NCBI RefSeq assembly: GCF_040496035.1
Contig: NZ_JBEPJZ010000001.1
Coordinates: forward strand, 1,054,001 to 1,118,000
DNA length: 64,000 nucleotides
Origin: Agromyces sp. SYSU T00194
GTDB taxonomy: Bacteria > Actinomycetota > Actinomycetes > Actinomycetales > Microbacteriaceae
Direction: 5' to 3'
Below are positions 20,442-29,406 of the stretch, one piece after another. The position numbers and the translations under genes are program-made. The notes beneath the pieces are model-generated. The model saw only the letters and a program-made list of their open reading frames with translations, was not told where the DNA came from and did not search any database. Positions within the stretch are counted from its first letter, which is position 1, and the number at the start of each line of letters is the position of its first letter.

Positions 20442-20497
20442 AGACCCGTCGATTCCCTGCGTTCCCGGGCGTGGGAGCGCAGGGAATCGACGGGTCT
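20442..20497. repeat. 56-bp near-perfect palindrome between divergent genes
   Basis: Perfect 20-bp arms (20442-20461 and 20478-20497; core GACCCGTCGATTCCCTGCG) plus an inner CCC/GGG stem leave only a 4-base tip. It lies between the starts of two divergent genes (UvrA-like leftward from 20411, MFS rightward from 20561), so it is not positioned as a terminator for either. Candidates are a REP/MITE-type element or a large operator. The paired-termini layout of a small palindromic repeat fits best. Confidence 0.75.
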
Positions 20498-20560
20498 CGG
20501 GGGTGCTGGGGCGTGCGGGCCTCGGTATGCTGTGCGCGTCGGCTGGCTCTGGGGGGAGCG

Positions 20561-21739
20561 ATGACCTCGACCGAAGGACGACCCCGGCCTGCGCCCCGCG
20601 TCGTGATCGCGGTGGCGCTCGTCGGATTCTGCGGGGCGTGGAACGCGGGCAACGTCGGCCCGGTGGCATCCGTGCTCGCGAAGGACTTCGACGTCTCGCT
20701 GGCAGCGGTCGGCGTGCTGTCGGGCTCGCTGTTCCTCGGCTCGATGATCGTCGGGCTGCTGTTCGCCGCGCGGTTCGGCGAGCGGGTGGGCGTGACCCGC
20801 GGCCTGCAGATCGGCTGCTGGACGGTCGCGGCCGGCAACCTCATCTTCGCGGTCTCCCCGATCTTCGCCGGGCTCGCGGTCGGCCGCGTGCTCCCCGGGC
20901 TCGGGTTCGCGGTCATCAACACGCTCGGCGCGGTCTGGGCGCGCGAGGTCGGCGGCGCGCGCCTCCTCGGGGTCTTCGGCGGCGCGATCCAGGCGGGCAT
21001 CGCGTGCGCGCTGCTGCTGGGCAGCGGGCTGAACGACCTGGGCGTCGACTGGCGAGTCGGGTTCGTCGTCGCGTCGCTGCTCGCCGTCGCGGGCGCGCTG
21101 ACGGTGCCCGGCCGCCACGGGGCGCGCGCCGAACGCCCGCCGCACGTCCCCGGGTTCCTCGGTGCGGCGGTGCGGCGCGTCCGGGTCTACCGCCTCGCCA
21201 TGATGTTCACGGCGCTGTTCGGCGTGCCGCTCATCCTCGGGTCGTGGCTCATCGAGTACCTGACCCGCGACGGCGACGTGCGCAGCGCGATCGCGGGTGC
21301 GATCTCGTTCGTGCTGTTCGTGCTCTCGGCGGTCCTGCGGGTCGTGGGCGGGTCGCTCCGGCAGCGCGGCCTGCCGCACGCCTGGCTGACCGGTGCACTG
21401 CTGCTCGCCGCCGTCGGCCTCGGCGGCATCGCCTTCGACCCGACGACCGCGGTCGCGTTCGGCGGCGTGGTGCTGCTCGGCACCGGGCTCGGCGTGCCCT
21501 ACGCCACCGCGCTCTCGGAGGCGGAGGACCTGTTCCCGGATGCCCCGAGCGAACCGCTCGCCCTGCTCACCCTCGTGTCGCTGCTGCTCCCGGTCATCGT
21601 GATCCCGTTCATCGGGCAGGCGCTCGAGGCGGGCAGGGGCCAGATCGCGTTCGTGGCCCTCGCGGTCTTCCTGCTGCTCGCGACGCTTGCGAACCTGAAG
21701 CGCGCCGGCATTCCGCTGCCGGTGCGTGCCCGCGGCTGA
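20561..21739 (+). CDS. MFS transporter
   Basis: 392 residues from ATG 20561, with GGGGGGAG 3 bp upstream; earlier in-frame starts run through the palindrome. About twelve hydrophobic segments. The N-terminal half contains GFCGAWNAGNVGPVASVL and LLFAARFGERVGVTRGLQIG, the cytoplasmic A-motif-like loop between TM2 and TM3. Similar to cyanate/bicyclomycin-type MFS exporters, but the substrate is not evident. It is divergent from the UvrA-like drug-tolerance gene, which weakly suggests a joint efflux or toxin-resistance locus. Confidence 0.85.
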   Translation: MTSTEGRPRPAPRVVIAVALVGFCGAWNAGNVGPVASVLAKDFDVSLAAVGVLSGSLFLGSMIVGLLFAARFGERVGVTRGLQIGCWTVAAGNLIFAVSPIFAGLAVGRVLPGLGFAVINTLGAVWAREVGGARLLGVFGGAIQAGIACALLLGSGLNDLGVDWRVGFVVASLLAVAGALTVPGRHGARAERPPHVPGFLGAAVRRVRVYRLAMMFTALFGVPLILGSWLIEYLTRDGDVRSAIAGAISFVLFVLSAVLRVVGGSLRQRGLPHAWLTGALLLAAVGLGGIAFDPTTAVAFGGVVLLGTGLGVPYATALSEAEDLFPDAPSEPLALLTLVSLLLPVIVIPFIGQALEAGRGQIAFVALAVFLLLATLANLKRAGIPLPVRARG

Positions 21740-21808
21740 CTCCTCGGGACGCACGCCGCTCCGGTCCAGCCCTGATGCCGGCGGACGCCGAGCCGCTAGC
21801 GTGTGGGC

Positions 21809-22387
21809 ATGGCCCCTCGCTCGCGAGGTCCACGCCTCGCAGTGATCGCCGCGGCGATCGCCCTGACCGGGATCGCACTCGCCGGATGCGCAGATCCCGT
21901 GATCACCGATGTCTTCGAGACCGACACCGCCTCGCCGACCGCGAGCGACCAGCCCACCGAGACGCCGCTCGAGACGGCCGACGCGGGCGTCGTGATCGCC
22001 CTGCCCGGGCTGCCGATCGGGTCGAGCGGCATCGCCACCGACGTGGGCGGCGACTGGTGCGTGTCGCTGTTCTGGAACGACCCGCTGCCGGACGGCGTCT
22101 CGCTCGCCGTCGACGCGATCGCGATCGACCCCGCGACGCCGGGCGCGGTGGTGCCGGGCGGATGCGAGGGGCAGGACGCCTGCACCGAGACGACGATCAC
22201 GCGGCCGGGCGACGGCTGCGCCGTCGTGCTCGCCCCCGAGGACCCGGCCGCGGCGCTGCTGCGGTTCCGCCTCGACGGCACGCTCACCTGCCCCGACCAG
22301 TCCGCGTGCGACGCCGCTGCGATCGTGCCCGACGAGGAGTGGAACGAGGTCGAACGGCCGGAGGGCACGACCGGGGGCGACGCGTGA
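21809..22387 (+). CDS. Putative lipoprotein, unknown function
   Basis: 192 residues from ATG 21809. Lipoprotein signal with lipobox IALAGC (Cys27), followed by a Thr/Ser/Pro-rich linker and a small domain with paired cysteines (GDWCVSLFW, PGGCEGQDACTETT, GDGCAVVL, LTCPDQSACD). These may form disulphides outside the cell. The GTGA overlap with the next gene, an integral membrane protein, suggests the two act together at the envelope. No family recognised. Confidence 0.75.
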   Translation: MAPRSRGPRLAVIAAAIALTGIALAGCADPVITDVFETDTASPTASDQPTETPLETADAGVVIALPGLPIGSSGIATDVGGDWCVSLFWNDPLPDGVSLAVDAIAIDPATPGAVVPGGCEGQDACTETTITRPGDGCAVVLAPEDPAAALLRFRLDGTLTCPDQSACDAAAIVPDEEWNEVERPEGTTGGDA

Positions 22388-23334
22388 CCGCGGAGGGCAC
22401 GTCGTCGACCGCGACGGATGCCGCGCCGACGACGCTGCAGCGCATCTGGAGCGTCGTCGGCAACGTGATCGCCCCGGCCACGCTGATCGGCGCCGTGCTG
22501 TTCTACTTCGGGTACGTGTCGTCGCGCGCGCAGTTCCGCTACTTCGGCGTCGACGTCGACGTGCTCGGGTTCAGCACGCAGGAGTTCATCATGCGCAGCC
22601 CCCAACCGCTGCTGGTGCCGATGCTCGCCCTGCTGCTGCTCTCGGCGCTGCTGGCGGCGGTGCACGTGCTGCTGCGCCGGCGGTTCGGCGGTCGCGACGA
22701 CCCCCGGGTGCGCGCGGGCATCCGGGCGCTGCGCATCACCGGCATCGCCTTCCTCGTCGCTGCGGTGCTCCTGCTCGCGGCGTTCCCCCTGATCGGCGCG
22801 TGGCCGTACTACCCGCTGGCCACGCCGATCGTGCTGGGCGTCGGCGCGGGACTGCTCGCCTACGCGGTCGCGTGGGGCTCGCGGCATCCGACCACTGCTC
22901 CGCCGACGCATGCCTCGGCGACGGATGCCCCGGGGCCTGCCCCGACCGCCCCGCGACCCCGCGGCCGGGCCGTCGTGGTGCTGCTCGGCGCAGTGGTGGT
23001 CGTGACGGTGTTCTGGGCGACGGCGACGCTCGCGGAGTGGTCGGGCCGCGGGCAGGCGAAGGCGCTCGCGCGCGACCTGGGGGGCCTGCCCGCCATCGTG
23101 CTCGACCTCGGCGAACCCCTCGTTCCGGGCGACCCGGTGGTGCGCGAGGAGGCGCTGCCCGCGGGCGACGGCGACGCCTTCCGTTTCCGCTATCGCGGCC
23201 TGCGCCTGCTCGTGGTGGGGGAGGACCGCCTGTTCCTGGTGCCCGCCGAGTGGACGCCGAGCGGGTCGACCTACGTCGTGCCGTTCGACGACTCGGCGCG
23301 CGTGCGCTTCCGGTTCGTCAACGACCCGCCCTGA
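22384..23334 (+). CDS. Multi-pass membrane protein with extracytoplasmic C-terminal domain
   Basis: 316 residues from a GTG overlapping the upstream lipoprotein stop. About five hydrophobic segments: VIAPATLIGAVLFYFGYV, PLLVPMLALLLLSALLAAV, GIAFLVAAVLLLAAFPLIG, PIVLGVGAGLLAYAVAWG and VVVLLGAVVVVTVFWATATL. A Pro/Thr/Ala-rich linker precedes the last helix. The final ~100 residues form a beta-rich domain (FRFRYRGLRLLVVGEDRLFL). No known family recognised. It is convergent with the next gene, only 12 bp away. Confidence 0.75.
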   Translation: MTAEGTSSTATDAAPTTLQRIWSVVGNVIAPATLIGAVLFYFGYVSSRAQFRYFGVDVDVLGFSTQEFIMRSPQPLLVPMLALLLLSALLAAVHVLLRRRFGGRDDPRVRAGIRALRITGIAFLVAAVLLLAAFPLIGAWPYYPLATPIVLGVGAGLLAYAVAWGSRHPTTAPPTHASATDAPGPAPTAPRPRGRAVVVLLGAVVVVTVFWATATLAEWSGRGQAKALARDLGGLPAIVLDLGEPLVPGDPVVREEALPAGDGDAFRFRYRGLRLLVVGEDRLFLVPAEWTPSGSTYVVPFDDSARVRFRFVNDPP

Positions 23335-23346
23335 CCCGTGCGGCGG

Positions 23347-24498
23347 TCAGCAGCCGCCCGGCGCCTCCGTGGCGACCACGAGCGTGGCGTCGCCGGCCTC
23401 CTGGAGCTCGAATCGCACCGGGCCGACACCGCCGACGCAGCCCAGCACGAGCGACCCGTCTCCCGCCCTCGTGGCGTCCGTTCCGAGTCGGTCGGCCTCG
23501 GCCGCGATCAGGTCGGCGACCTCGCCCGCCCCGGACCCGATGGCGAGGCCGGCGCAGCCCTGCCCGGGATCGGCACCGAAGGTCACGCCCGAGAGCGTGA
23601 AGTCCGCGGGCATCCATGCCTCGGTGCATCCGCTGCCGACCGTGCCGCCGGAGCCGGTGCCGACCGACGGCCCGGACGCCTCGGAGAGCTCGGGCAGGTC
23701 GCTGCGCGCCTCGCCCTGCTCGTCGAGCTCGCTCCAGCCCTCGACCTGCCGCTGGATCGTGCCGTCCTCGAGCACGATCTCGCCGGTGAAGTGCCCGGGC
23801 TCGTCGAACACGATCGTGTAGGTCGCCCCCATGAACGACGTCTCGTACGTGCGCTGGTCGGGCGAGGAGTCCGTCAGGGCGAACGTGAGCGCCGCCTCGC
23901 CCTCGGCCTCGGGGGTGCCGATGAGCACCGCACCGCCGTCGGCGAGGGTGAAGGTGCCGCGGTCGACCGAGGTGTACCCGGTGCTCGCTCCGCCGACGAC
24001 CAGGTCGTCGTTGCGGATGCGCCACGGGCCCTCGACGAGGGCGAGGTCCTCCACCGCGGGCGCGGCCGCGACCTGCTCGCCGTCGGTCCTGGGCTGCGCC
24101 GAGCCGCCGCCGGCGGCGGCGGTCAGGGAACTCCAGATGAGGTAGCCGATCACCGCGCCGATGATCGCCACGACGAGGCCGACGCCGGCGCAGCCGAGGC
24201 ACGAGCCCTTCGTGACCGCGACCTGGCCCCACTGGTAGGTGCGATCCGCGGTCGCGCCGACGTCGCCGGGCACGATCGAGTCGGCAGTCACCTCGGCCAC
24301 GTGGTCGTTGAAGTCGGTCGCGTCGTAGCCCGAGTCGCCCGGCACGCTCCCGTCGACGTCCGCGCCCGCCCACTCCTCTCGGGCGACGAGGTCGTCGACC
24401 GCCCCCGGCTCGGCGTTCCACGGCTCCGTCTGCTCGGGCGGCGGCTTGTCGACCCCCGCGTCGCGCAGCTCTTCGAACCGCTCCCGATCCTCACCCAT
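23347..24498 (-). CDS. Hypothetical single-pass membrane protein
   Basis: 383 residues. A hydrophilic N-terminus of ~100 residues (rich in Asp, Glu, Pro; no signal) precedes one strong transmembrane segment, GVGLVVAIIGAVIGYLIW. The ~250-residue C-terminal region is presumably outside. Its beta-strand-rich composition (GPWRIRNDDLVVGGASTGY, FTGEIVLEDGTIQRQVEGW) looks like a lipocalin/calycin-like domain. Four Cys near the C-terminus may pair. It is followed 12 bp upstream on the same strand by a small lipoprotein gene, so the two probably share a transcript. Function unknown. Confidence 0.7.
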   Translation of the reverse strand: MGEDRERFEELRDAGVDKPPPEQTEPWNAEPGAVDDLVAREEWAGADVDGSVPGDSGYDATDFNDHVAEVTADSIVPGDVGATADRTYQWGQVAVTKGSCLGCAGVGLVVAIIGAVIGYLIWSSLTAAAGGGSAQPRTDGEQVAAAPAVEDLALVEGPWRIRNDDLVVGGASTGYTSVDRGTFTLADGGAVLIGTPEAEGEAALTFALTDSSPDQRTYETSFMGATYTIVFDEPGHFTGEIVLEDGTIQRQVEGWSELDEQGEARSDLPELSEASGPSVGTGSGGTVGSGCTEAWMPADFTLSGVTFGADPGQGCAGLAIGSGAGEVADLIAAEADRLGTDATRAGDGSLVLGCVGGVGPVRFELQEAGDATLVVATEAPGGC

Positions 24499-24510
24499 GC
24501 GCAGGCCCCA

Positions 24511-25116
24511 TCAGGCGGGACAGTCGACCGTGATGACCGCGTCGATGTCGGGGAGCGACCCGGCGACCAGCGGCACCATGGGCTGCGTGCCGCTGATCAC
24601 CGCGCCCGACTCGTCGCGGTCGACCGTGAGCGCCATGTCGGGGGTCTCCACGCCGCTGGCGGTCGCGGTGTCCGCGGCGCCGGCGAACCAGTGGCCGTTG
24701 CCGTCGACCCGCACCTCGGCGTAGGCCTCGACGACCTCCACGTCGTCCGCGTCGACCGGCACCTCGACGGTGAGCTCGCCCGAGCCCTCGGGCATCTCGA
24801 CGCCGTTCGCCTCGACGAGCGGCATCGACACCAGCAGCGCGGCGCCCATCAGCACCTCGCAGCGGCCGTCGGCGCCATCGGTGGCGAACCGGTGCTCCAC
24901 CCCGTCGATCTCGACCACGGCGTCGCCGGTGCCGAGCAGCGCGCCGGTCGATGCCTCGCCGCCGGAGTCCTCCGTCGTGGCGTCCTCGGCCGCGGTGTCG
25001 GGCGCCTCGGCGGATGCGTCCTCGGACGCGTCCGCCGAGCAGCCGGCGAGCGCGAGGCCCAGCGCGAGCAGTGCGGCGACCGCTGGCGCGCGGCCCCGGG
25101 TGCGGGTGGTGAGCAT
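24511..25116 (-). CDS. Putative lipoprotein, unknown function
   Basis: 201 residues. Lipoprotein signal with lipobox LALAGC (Cys26), then an Asp/Glu/Ala/Thr-rich linker (DASEDASAEAPDTAAEDATT) and a ~130-residue domain with two cysteines (GRCEVLMG and the C-terminal VDCPA). This resembles surface lipoproteins of the LppP/LprE or DUF-type mycobacterial kind, but I cannot assign a family. Its stop is 12 bp from the start of the single-pass membrane protein gene, with which it likely forms an operon. Confidence 0.75.
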   Translation of the reverse strand: MLTTRTRGRAPAVAALLALGLALAGCSADASEDASAEAPDTAAEDATTEDSGGEASTGALLGTGDAVVEIDGVEHRFATDGADGRCEVLMGAALLVSMPLVEANGVEMPEGSGELTVEVPVDADDVEVVEAYAEVRVDGNGHWFAGAADTATASGVETPDMALTVDRDESGAVISGTQPMVPLVAGSLPDIDAVITVDCPA

Positions 25117-25294
25117 GCGGACGTCCCCTCGTCTCCGCCCCCGGAACAGGGGCGTCCTCCCCGTGCGATCCGTGCGCCGGGCTCCCGCCCCGTCACGCCC
25201 TTCGACGACTGTCGCGGACCTCTGGGCAGGCTAGCGGGACCCTGCGGTCCGCCGGTAGCCGCCCGAACGGGGGGCACGCGCCTATGCTTGCGGG

Positions 25295-26080
25295 GTGCTC
25301 GTCGCGACCGACCTCGACGGCACGCTCGTGCCGAACGGGAGCGACGACGTGCCGGCGTTCACCGCGCGCGTGCTCGGGAGGCTGGATGCCGCCGGCATCC
25401 CGGTCGTGTTCGTCACCGGTCGGCCGCTGCGCCGGATGGAGGCGTTCTGGCCGCACGTCGGCGCCCACGGCTTCGCGGTCGTCTCCAACGGCGCGGTGAC
25501 CTTCGACGTGCCGCGCCGACGCATCGAGACGCTCGCCGGGCTCGAGCCCGAGGCGGGCCTCGCGGTCGCCGACGCCATCGCGGCGGCGGTGCCCGGCGCG
25601 CACTTCGCGGTGGAGTGCGACGACGGCATCCGGCTCGACCCCTCGTACCGGCAGACCTACCAGGCCTCCGCGACCGTGCCGCGCGGCCCCCTCCCGGAGG
25701 TCTGGGACCGCACGGCGGTGAAGCTGCTGGTGCGCCACCCGGAGGTGCCCTCGGACGAGCTGCGCCGCCGGGTCGTCACCGCGGTCGGCGATCGCGCGAC
25801 GGTCACCTGGTCGGTGGCCGGGCTCATCGAGGTCAGCGCACCGGGCGTCACCAAGGCGCGTGCCCTCGAGGCGCTGTGCGCCCGGCTCGGGGTGCCCGCC
25901 GCCGATGTCGTCGCGTTCGGCGACATGCCGAACGACCTCCCGATGCTCGCCTGGGCGGGCACGGCCTACGCCGTGGAGGACGCGCACGAGAGCGTGCTCG
26001 CCCGAGCCGACCGGGTCGCACCCCCGTGCGAGCGGGAGGGCGTCGCCCGGGTGCTCGATGGGCTCCTCGGAAGCGCCTGA
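25295..26080 (+). CDS. HAD-superfamily hydrolase, Cof/type IIB
   Basis: 261 residues from GTG 25295. HAD motif I VATDLDGTLV, motif II VFVTGRPL, motif III lysine in APGVTKARALEALC and motif IV VAFGDMPNDLPMLAWAG, all intact; the C2-type cap domain lies between motifs II and III. Typical substrates are sugar phosphates or nucleotides/flavins (Cof-like), so a housekeeping phosphatase is likely. No operon partner. Confidence 0.92.
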   Translation: MLVATDLDGTLVPNGSDDVPAFTARVLGRLDAAGIPVVFVTGRPLRRMEAFWPHVGAHGFAVVSNGAVTFDVPRRRIETLAGLEPEAGLAVADAIAAAVPGAHFAVECDDGIRLDPSYRQTYQASATVPRGPLPEVWDRTAVKLLVRHPEVPSDELRRRVVTAVGDRATVTWSVAGLIEVSAPGVTKARALEALCARLGVPAADVVAFGDMPNDLPMLAWAGTAYAVEDAHESVLARADRVAPPCEREGVARVLDGLLGSA

Positions 26081-26212
26081 CCCACCCGCCCGTCAGCCGC
26101 TCCGGTCGCCGGCCGCCACCTCCGCCGGAATCGGCGGGGGCTCGCGTGCGAGGTGCGTGCGCGTCGGCCGGCACGGGGGCACGGCGTCACCCGCCGGGAG
26201 TATGGTGCCCGC

Positions 26213-27190
26213 ATGACGACGGATGCTGCGCTGCTCGACTGGCTCCTCGACTCCGACCCCGCACTGCGCTGGCAGGTCGAGCGCGACCTCGCGGGCGCGC
26301 CGCCGGAGGTCTGGCAGGCGACCCGCGCACGGGTCGCGACCGAGGGCTTCGGGGCGCAGTTGCGGTCGCACCAGGACCCCGACGGCCAGTGGGCGGGCGG
26401 TGCGTACTTCCCCGCGGGCTTCTTCGGCAGCCCGGAGGCGGAGGCGCCCGGGCAGCCGTGGCACGCGACGACCTGGTCGCTGAAGGACCTGCGCGAGTTC
26501 GGGCTCGAGGCGTCGGAGCTCGACGGCACGGTCGAGCTCCTCGCGGCGAACAGCCGGTGGGAGTACGAGGACCTGCCCTATTGGGACGGCGAGGTCGACG
26601 TCTGCATCAACTCGTTCACCCTCGCGAACGGCGCCTGGCTCGGGGCCGACGTGACCGGGCTCGCGCGGTGGTTCGTCGACCACCGGCTCGCCGACGGCGG
26701 CTGGAACTGCGAGGCGGAGGAGGGGGACTCGGTGCGCTCGTCGTTCCACTCCACGTTGAATGCCCTGCGCGGCATGCTCGCGTACGAGCGCATCACGGGG
26801 GACGATTCGGGGCGCGAGGCGCGGCACGGCGGCGAGGAGTACCTGCTCGAGCGGCGTCTCATGTACCGGGCGACCACGGGGGAGGTCGTCGCGCCGTTCG
26901 TGACCGAGTTCCTCTACCCGAATCGGCACCGCTACAGCGCGCTCGCGGCGCTCGACCACTTCCGGGAGGCCGCCGAGCTGGAGGGGCGGACGCCCGACCC
27001 GCGCCTGGTGGACGCCGTCGACGCGGTGCGCGCCGCACGGCGGCCCGACGGCACGTGGACCCAGCAGCTGCGCCTGCCCGGTCGCACCTGGTTCGACATG
27101 GACGTCCCGGAGGGGCATCCGTCGAAGTGGCTGACGCTAATCGGCACCCGCGTGCTCGCCTGGTGGGACACCGCGGCCGATCGGGCCTGA
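26213..27190 (+). CDS. Squalene-cyclase/prenyltransferase-like alpha-alpha barrel protein
   Basis: 325 residues from ATG 26213, with a CGGGAG element upstream. Repeats with QDPDGQWAGGAY, DGGWNCEAEEGDSVRSS, SSFHSTLNALRGML and RPDGTWTQQL match the QW-like repeats of the terpenoid cyclase/prenyltransferase toroid (PF13243-like). It lacks the DXDD protonation motif of true squalene-hopene cyclases and is half their length, so it is probably not a triterpene cyclase. In actinobacteria such proteins are usually stand-alone and uncharacterised. Confidence 0.75.
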   Translation: MTTDAALLDWLLDSDPALRWQVERDLAGAPPEVWQATRARVATEGFGAQLRSHQDPDGQWAGGAYFPAGFFGSPEAEAPGQPWHATTWSLKDLREFGLEASELDGTVELLAANSRWEYEDLPYWDGEVDVCINSFTLANGAWLGADVTGLARWFVDHRLADGGWNCEAEEGDSVRSSFHSTLNALRGMLAYERITGDDSGREARHGGEEYLLERRLMYRATTGEVVAPFVTEFLYPNRHRYSALAALDHFREAAELEGRTPDPRLVDAVDAVRAARRPDGTWTQQLRLPGRTWFDMDVPEGHPSKWLTLIGTRVLAWWDTAADRA

Positions 27191-27268
27191 CGAACGATCG
27201 GGCGGCCGCGTGGGCGCGCGCGGCATCCGTGCGCGTCCATCCGTGCGCGAACACGGGTGGACGCAGCC

Positions 27269-27301
27269 TGTAATGACAGCTACACTGCACTTGTCATTAC
27301 A
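27269..27301. promoter_or_regulatory. Inverted-repeat operator upstream of carbohydrate operon 1
   Basis: Perfect 10-bp arms TGTAATGACA (27269-27278) and TGTCATTACA (27292-27301) separated by 13 bp, ending 29 bp before the GTG of the first gene. The AT-rich arms stand out from the GC-rich surroundings. Variants recur at 34016, 36774-36815 and 41093-41129, all upstream of genes in this island. That pattern is expected for the GntR/HutC regulator encoded at 42534. Confidence 0.75.
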
Positions 27302-27330
27302 TGTACGTTCGGGATCGTCGAGGAGGACAC

Positions 27331-27909
27331 GTGCCCGAGTTCCACACCCCGCCCATCGCCCCGTTCGCGATCCGGTTCGACGCGGACGCGTGCACCCTCA
27401 GCCCCGAGGGCCCCACGCTCACCCGGCGCATGAGCGACCTCGAGGGCCTGTTCCGCGACCACGACGCCTGGGAGTCCGCAGTCGCCGACGACGACCCCGT
27501 GGTGTACACCGTCACGAGCTCGCCCGTGCCGGAGGTCGCCCGCGAACTGCCGCAGTCGATCACCACGATCCACCCGGGAACCACCGCCGGCGAGTTCTGG
27601 ATGACCAAGGGCCACCAGCACCCCGACCACCAGGGTGAGATCTACCTCGCCCTGACCGGAACAGGCGGCCTCCTGATGTTCGACGGCGAGCGGGTCGAGT
27701 GGCTCGAGATGCGGCCGGGCACGATCGGCTACATCCCGCCGGGCTGGGCCCACCGCTCGGTCAACGTCGGCGACGAGCCCTACGCCTTCCTCGCGGTCTA
27801 CCCCGGGGGTGCCGGTCACGACTACGGCTGGGTCCTCGAGCACGGCATGGGCAACCGCGCGTACCGCGCGGCCGACGGATCCCTCGACCTTCGCGCCTAC
27901 GGCGACTGA
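27331..27909 (+). CDS. Cupin-type glucose-6-phosphate isomerase family protein
   Basis: 192 residues from GTG 27331, chosen for the GAGGAGG site 4 bp upstream rather than an ATG at 27301 inside the operator. It matches the archaeal-type cupin phosphoglucose isomerase family (PF06560). Metal ligands: His95 and His97 in TKGHQHPDH, Glu103 in GEIYLALTG and His141 in PPGWAHRSVN. Members interconvert aldose and ketose 6-phosphates. Here it leads a six-gene operon of sugar-acid enzymes, so its real substrate may be another phosphorylated sugar. It is followed 3 bp later by the kinase. Confidence 0.87.
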   Translation: MPEFHTPPIAPFAIRFDADACTLSPEGPTLTRRMSDLEGLFRDHDAWESAVADDDPVVYTVTSSPVPEVARELPQSITTIHPGTTAGEFWMTKGHQHPDHQGEIYLALTGTGGLLMFDGERVEWLEMRPGTIGYIPPGWAHRSVNVGDEPYAFLAVYPGGAGHDYGWVLEHGMGNRAYRAADGSLDLRAYGD

Positions 27910-27912
27910 CCG

Positions 27913-29406
27913 ATGATCATCGCGCACGACCTGGGCACCACCGGCAACAAGGCGTCGCTCCACCACGATGACGGCAGGCTCGTGACCGCCGTAACGGTCG
28001 CGTATCCGGCGCACTTCGCCTCCGGCGGCATCGCGGAGCAGGATCCCGAGGACTGGTGGAACGCCGTCGTCGCGGCGACCCGACAGCTCCTCGAGCGTGC
28101 GGCCGTCGACCCCGCCGCGATCCGGGGCCTGGTCGTCAGCGGGCAGATGATGGGCGCGGTCCTCCTCGACGGCGACGGCGTGCCGGTGCGTCCCGCGATC
28201 ATCTGGGCCGACACGCGCGCGGGCGACCAGGAGCGGCGCCTCCGCGACGCGCTCGGCGAGCGGCACGCCTACGAAGTGCTCGGCCACCGGCTCAATCCCA
28301 CCTACTCGATCGAGAAGGTCATGTGGGTGCGCGACCACGAGCCCGACACCTGGGCCGGCGTGCGCCGCTGGTGCGTGGCGAAGGACTACGTGGTGCTGCG
28401 CCTCACCGGCCGGCTCGCGACCGACCGGTCGGATGCGAGCGGCACCAACGCGTACGACCAGGCCACCGGGACCTGGTCCGACGAGGTGCTGTCGGCCGCA
28501 GGCCTCGACCGCAGCCTCTTCCCCGAGATCGTCGACTCGGTCACGGTCGTCGGCTCGCTCAGGCCCGACGCGTCCGCCGCGCTCGGCCTGCCGTCGTCGG
28601 TGCAGGTCGTGATGGGCGGCGGCGACGGCCCGATGGCCGCGGTCGGATCGGGCATCGTCGCGCCCGAGGACGGCGCCTACGTCTGCCTCGGCACCTCCTC
28701 CTGGATCTCGTTCGCGAGCGACGCCCCGCTGCACGACCCCGAGCTGCGCACCTTCACCTTCGACAACGTGGTTCCCGGGTCGTTCGTCCCGACCGCGACG
28801 ATGCAGGCCGGCGGCGCCTCGGTGCAGTGGATCTCCGAGGCGCTCTCGCCCGACCGCACGCGACCGGACACGTCCCGGCTCGTCGCGGAGGCGGCGGCGG
28901 ACGCCGACACCGACGACCTCTACTTCCTGCCCTACCTGCTCGGTGAGCGATCCCCCTGGTGGAATCCCGACGCGCGCGGCGCCTTCGTCGGCCTCGCGCG
29001 CCACCACGAACGACGTCACCTCGTGCGCGCCGTGCTGGAGGGGGTCGGCTTCAACCTGCTGACCTGCATCCAGGCGTTCCGGGCGGCCGGCGCCCGCATC
29101 GACCGCATCGACGCGGTCGGGGGCGGCGCCCAGAGCGATGCGTGGCTCGCGATCCTCGCCGACATCTGGGGCGTCCCGGTGCGCCGGCGCAGCGTCGTCG
29201 AGGAGGCCAACAGCCTCGGCGCCGCGGTCACCGCGGCGGTCGGCCTCGGGGTCGCCGACTTCGCCGCGGCGCGCTCGCTGAGCGAGGTCACGGCCGTGTA
29301 CGAGCCGGATGCGGCGCGGCACGAGGCGTACGCACGCCGCCACGCGCGCTTCACCGCCGCCTACACGGCACTCGAGCCCTGGTTCTCGGGTGCGGGGGAG
29401 GCCTGA
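27913..29406 (+). CDS. FGGY-family carbohydrate kinase (xylulokinase-like)
   Basis: 497 residues with the two-domain actin-like fold: phosphate-1 loop DLGTTGNKASLHHDDG at the N-terminus, substrate segment IRGLVVSGQMMGAVLLD, catalytic Asp region VMGGGDGPMAAVGSG and C-terminal adenosine loop AVGGGAQSDAWLAILADI. Similar to xylulokinases and related ketose/polyol kinases; FGGY specificity cannot be read from motifs. In this operon it presumably phosphorylates the imported sugar before oxidation. The stop overlaps the next ATG (TGATG), giving coupled translation. Confidence 0.9.
   Translation: MIIAHDLGTTGNKASLHHDDGRLVTAVTVAYPAHFASGGIAEQDPEDWWNAVVAATRQLLERAAVDPAAIRGLVVSGQMMGAVLLDGDGVPVRPAIIWADTRAGDQERRLRDALGERHAYEVLGHRLNPTYSIEKVMWVRDHEPDTWAGVRRWCVAKDYVVLRLTGRLATDRSDASGTNAYDQATGTWSDEVLSAAGLDRSLFPEIVDSVTVVGSLRPDASAALGLPSSVQVVMGGGDGPMAAVGSGIVAPEDGAYVCLGTSSWISFASDAPLHDPELRTFTFDNVVPGSFVPTATMQAGGASVQWISEALSPDRTRPDTSRLVAEAAADADTDDLYFLPYLLGERSPWWNPDARGAFVGLARHHERRHLVRAVLEGVGFNLLTCIQAFRAAGARIDRIDAVGGGAQSDAWLAILADIWGVPVRRRSVVEEANSLGAAVTAAVGLGVADFAAARSLSEVTAVYEPDAARHEAYARRHARFTAAYTALEPWFSGAGEA

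Noticed and set aside
23338..27273. 1311-codon plus frame across several genes
   Set aside because: It runs antisense to two lipoprotein/membrane genes and out of frame with the HAD and cyclase-like genes. Composition is Arg/Ala/Gly-rich without domain motifs.
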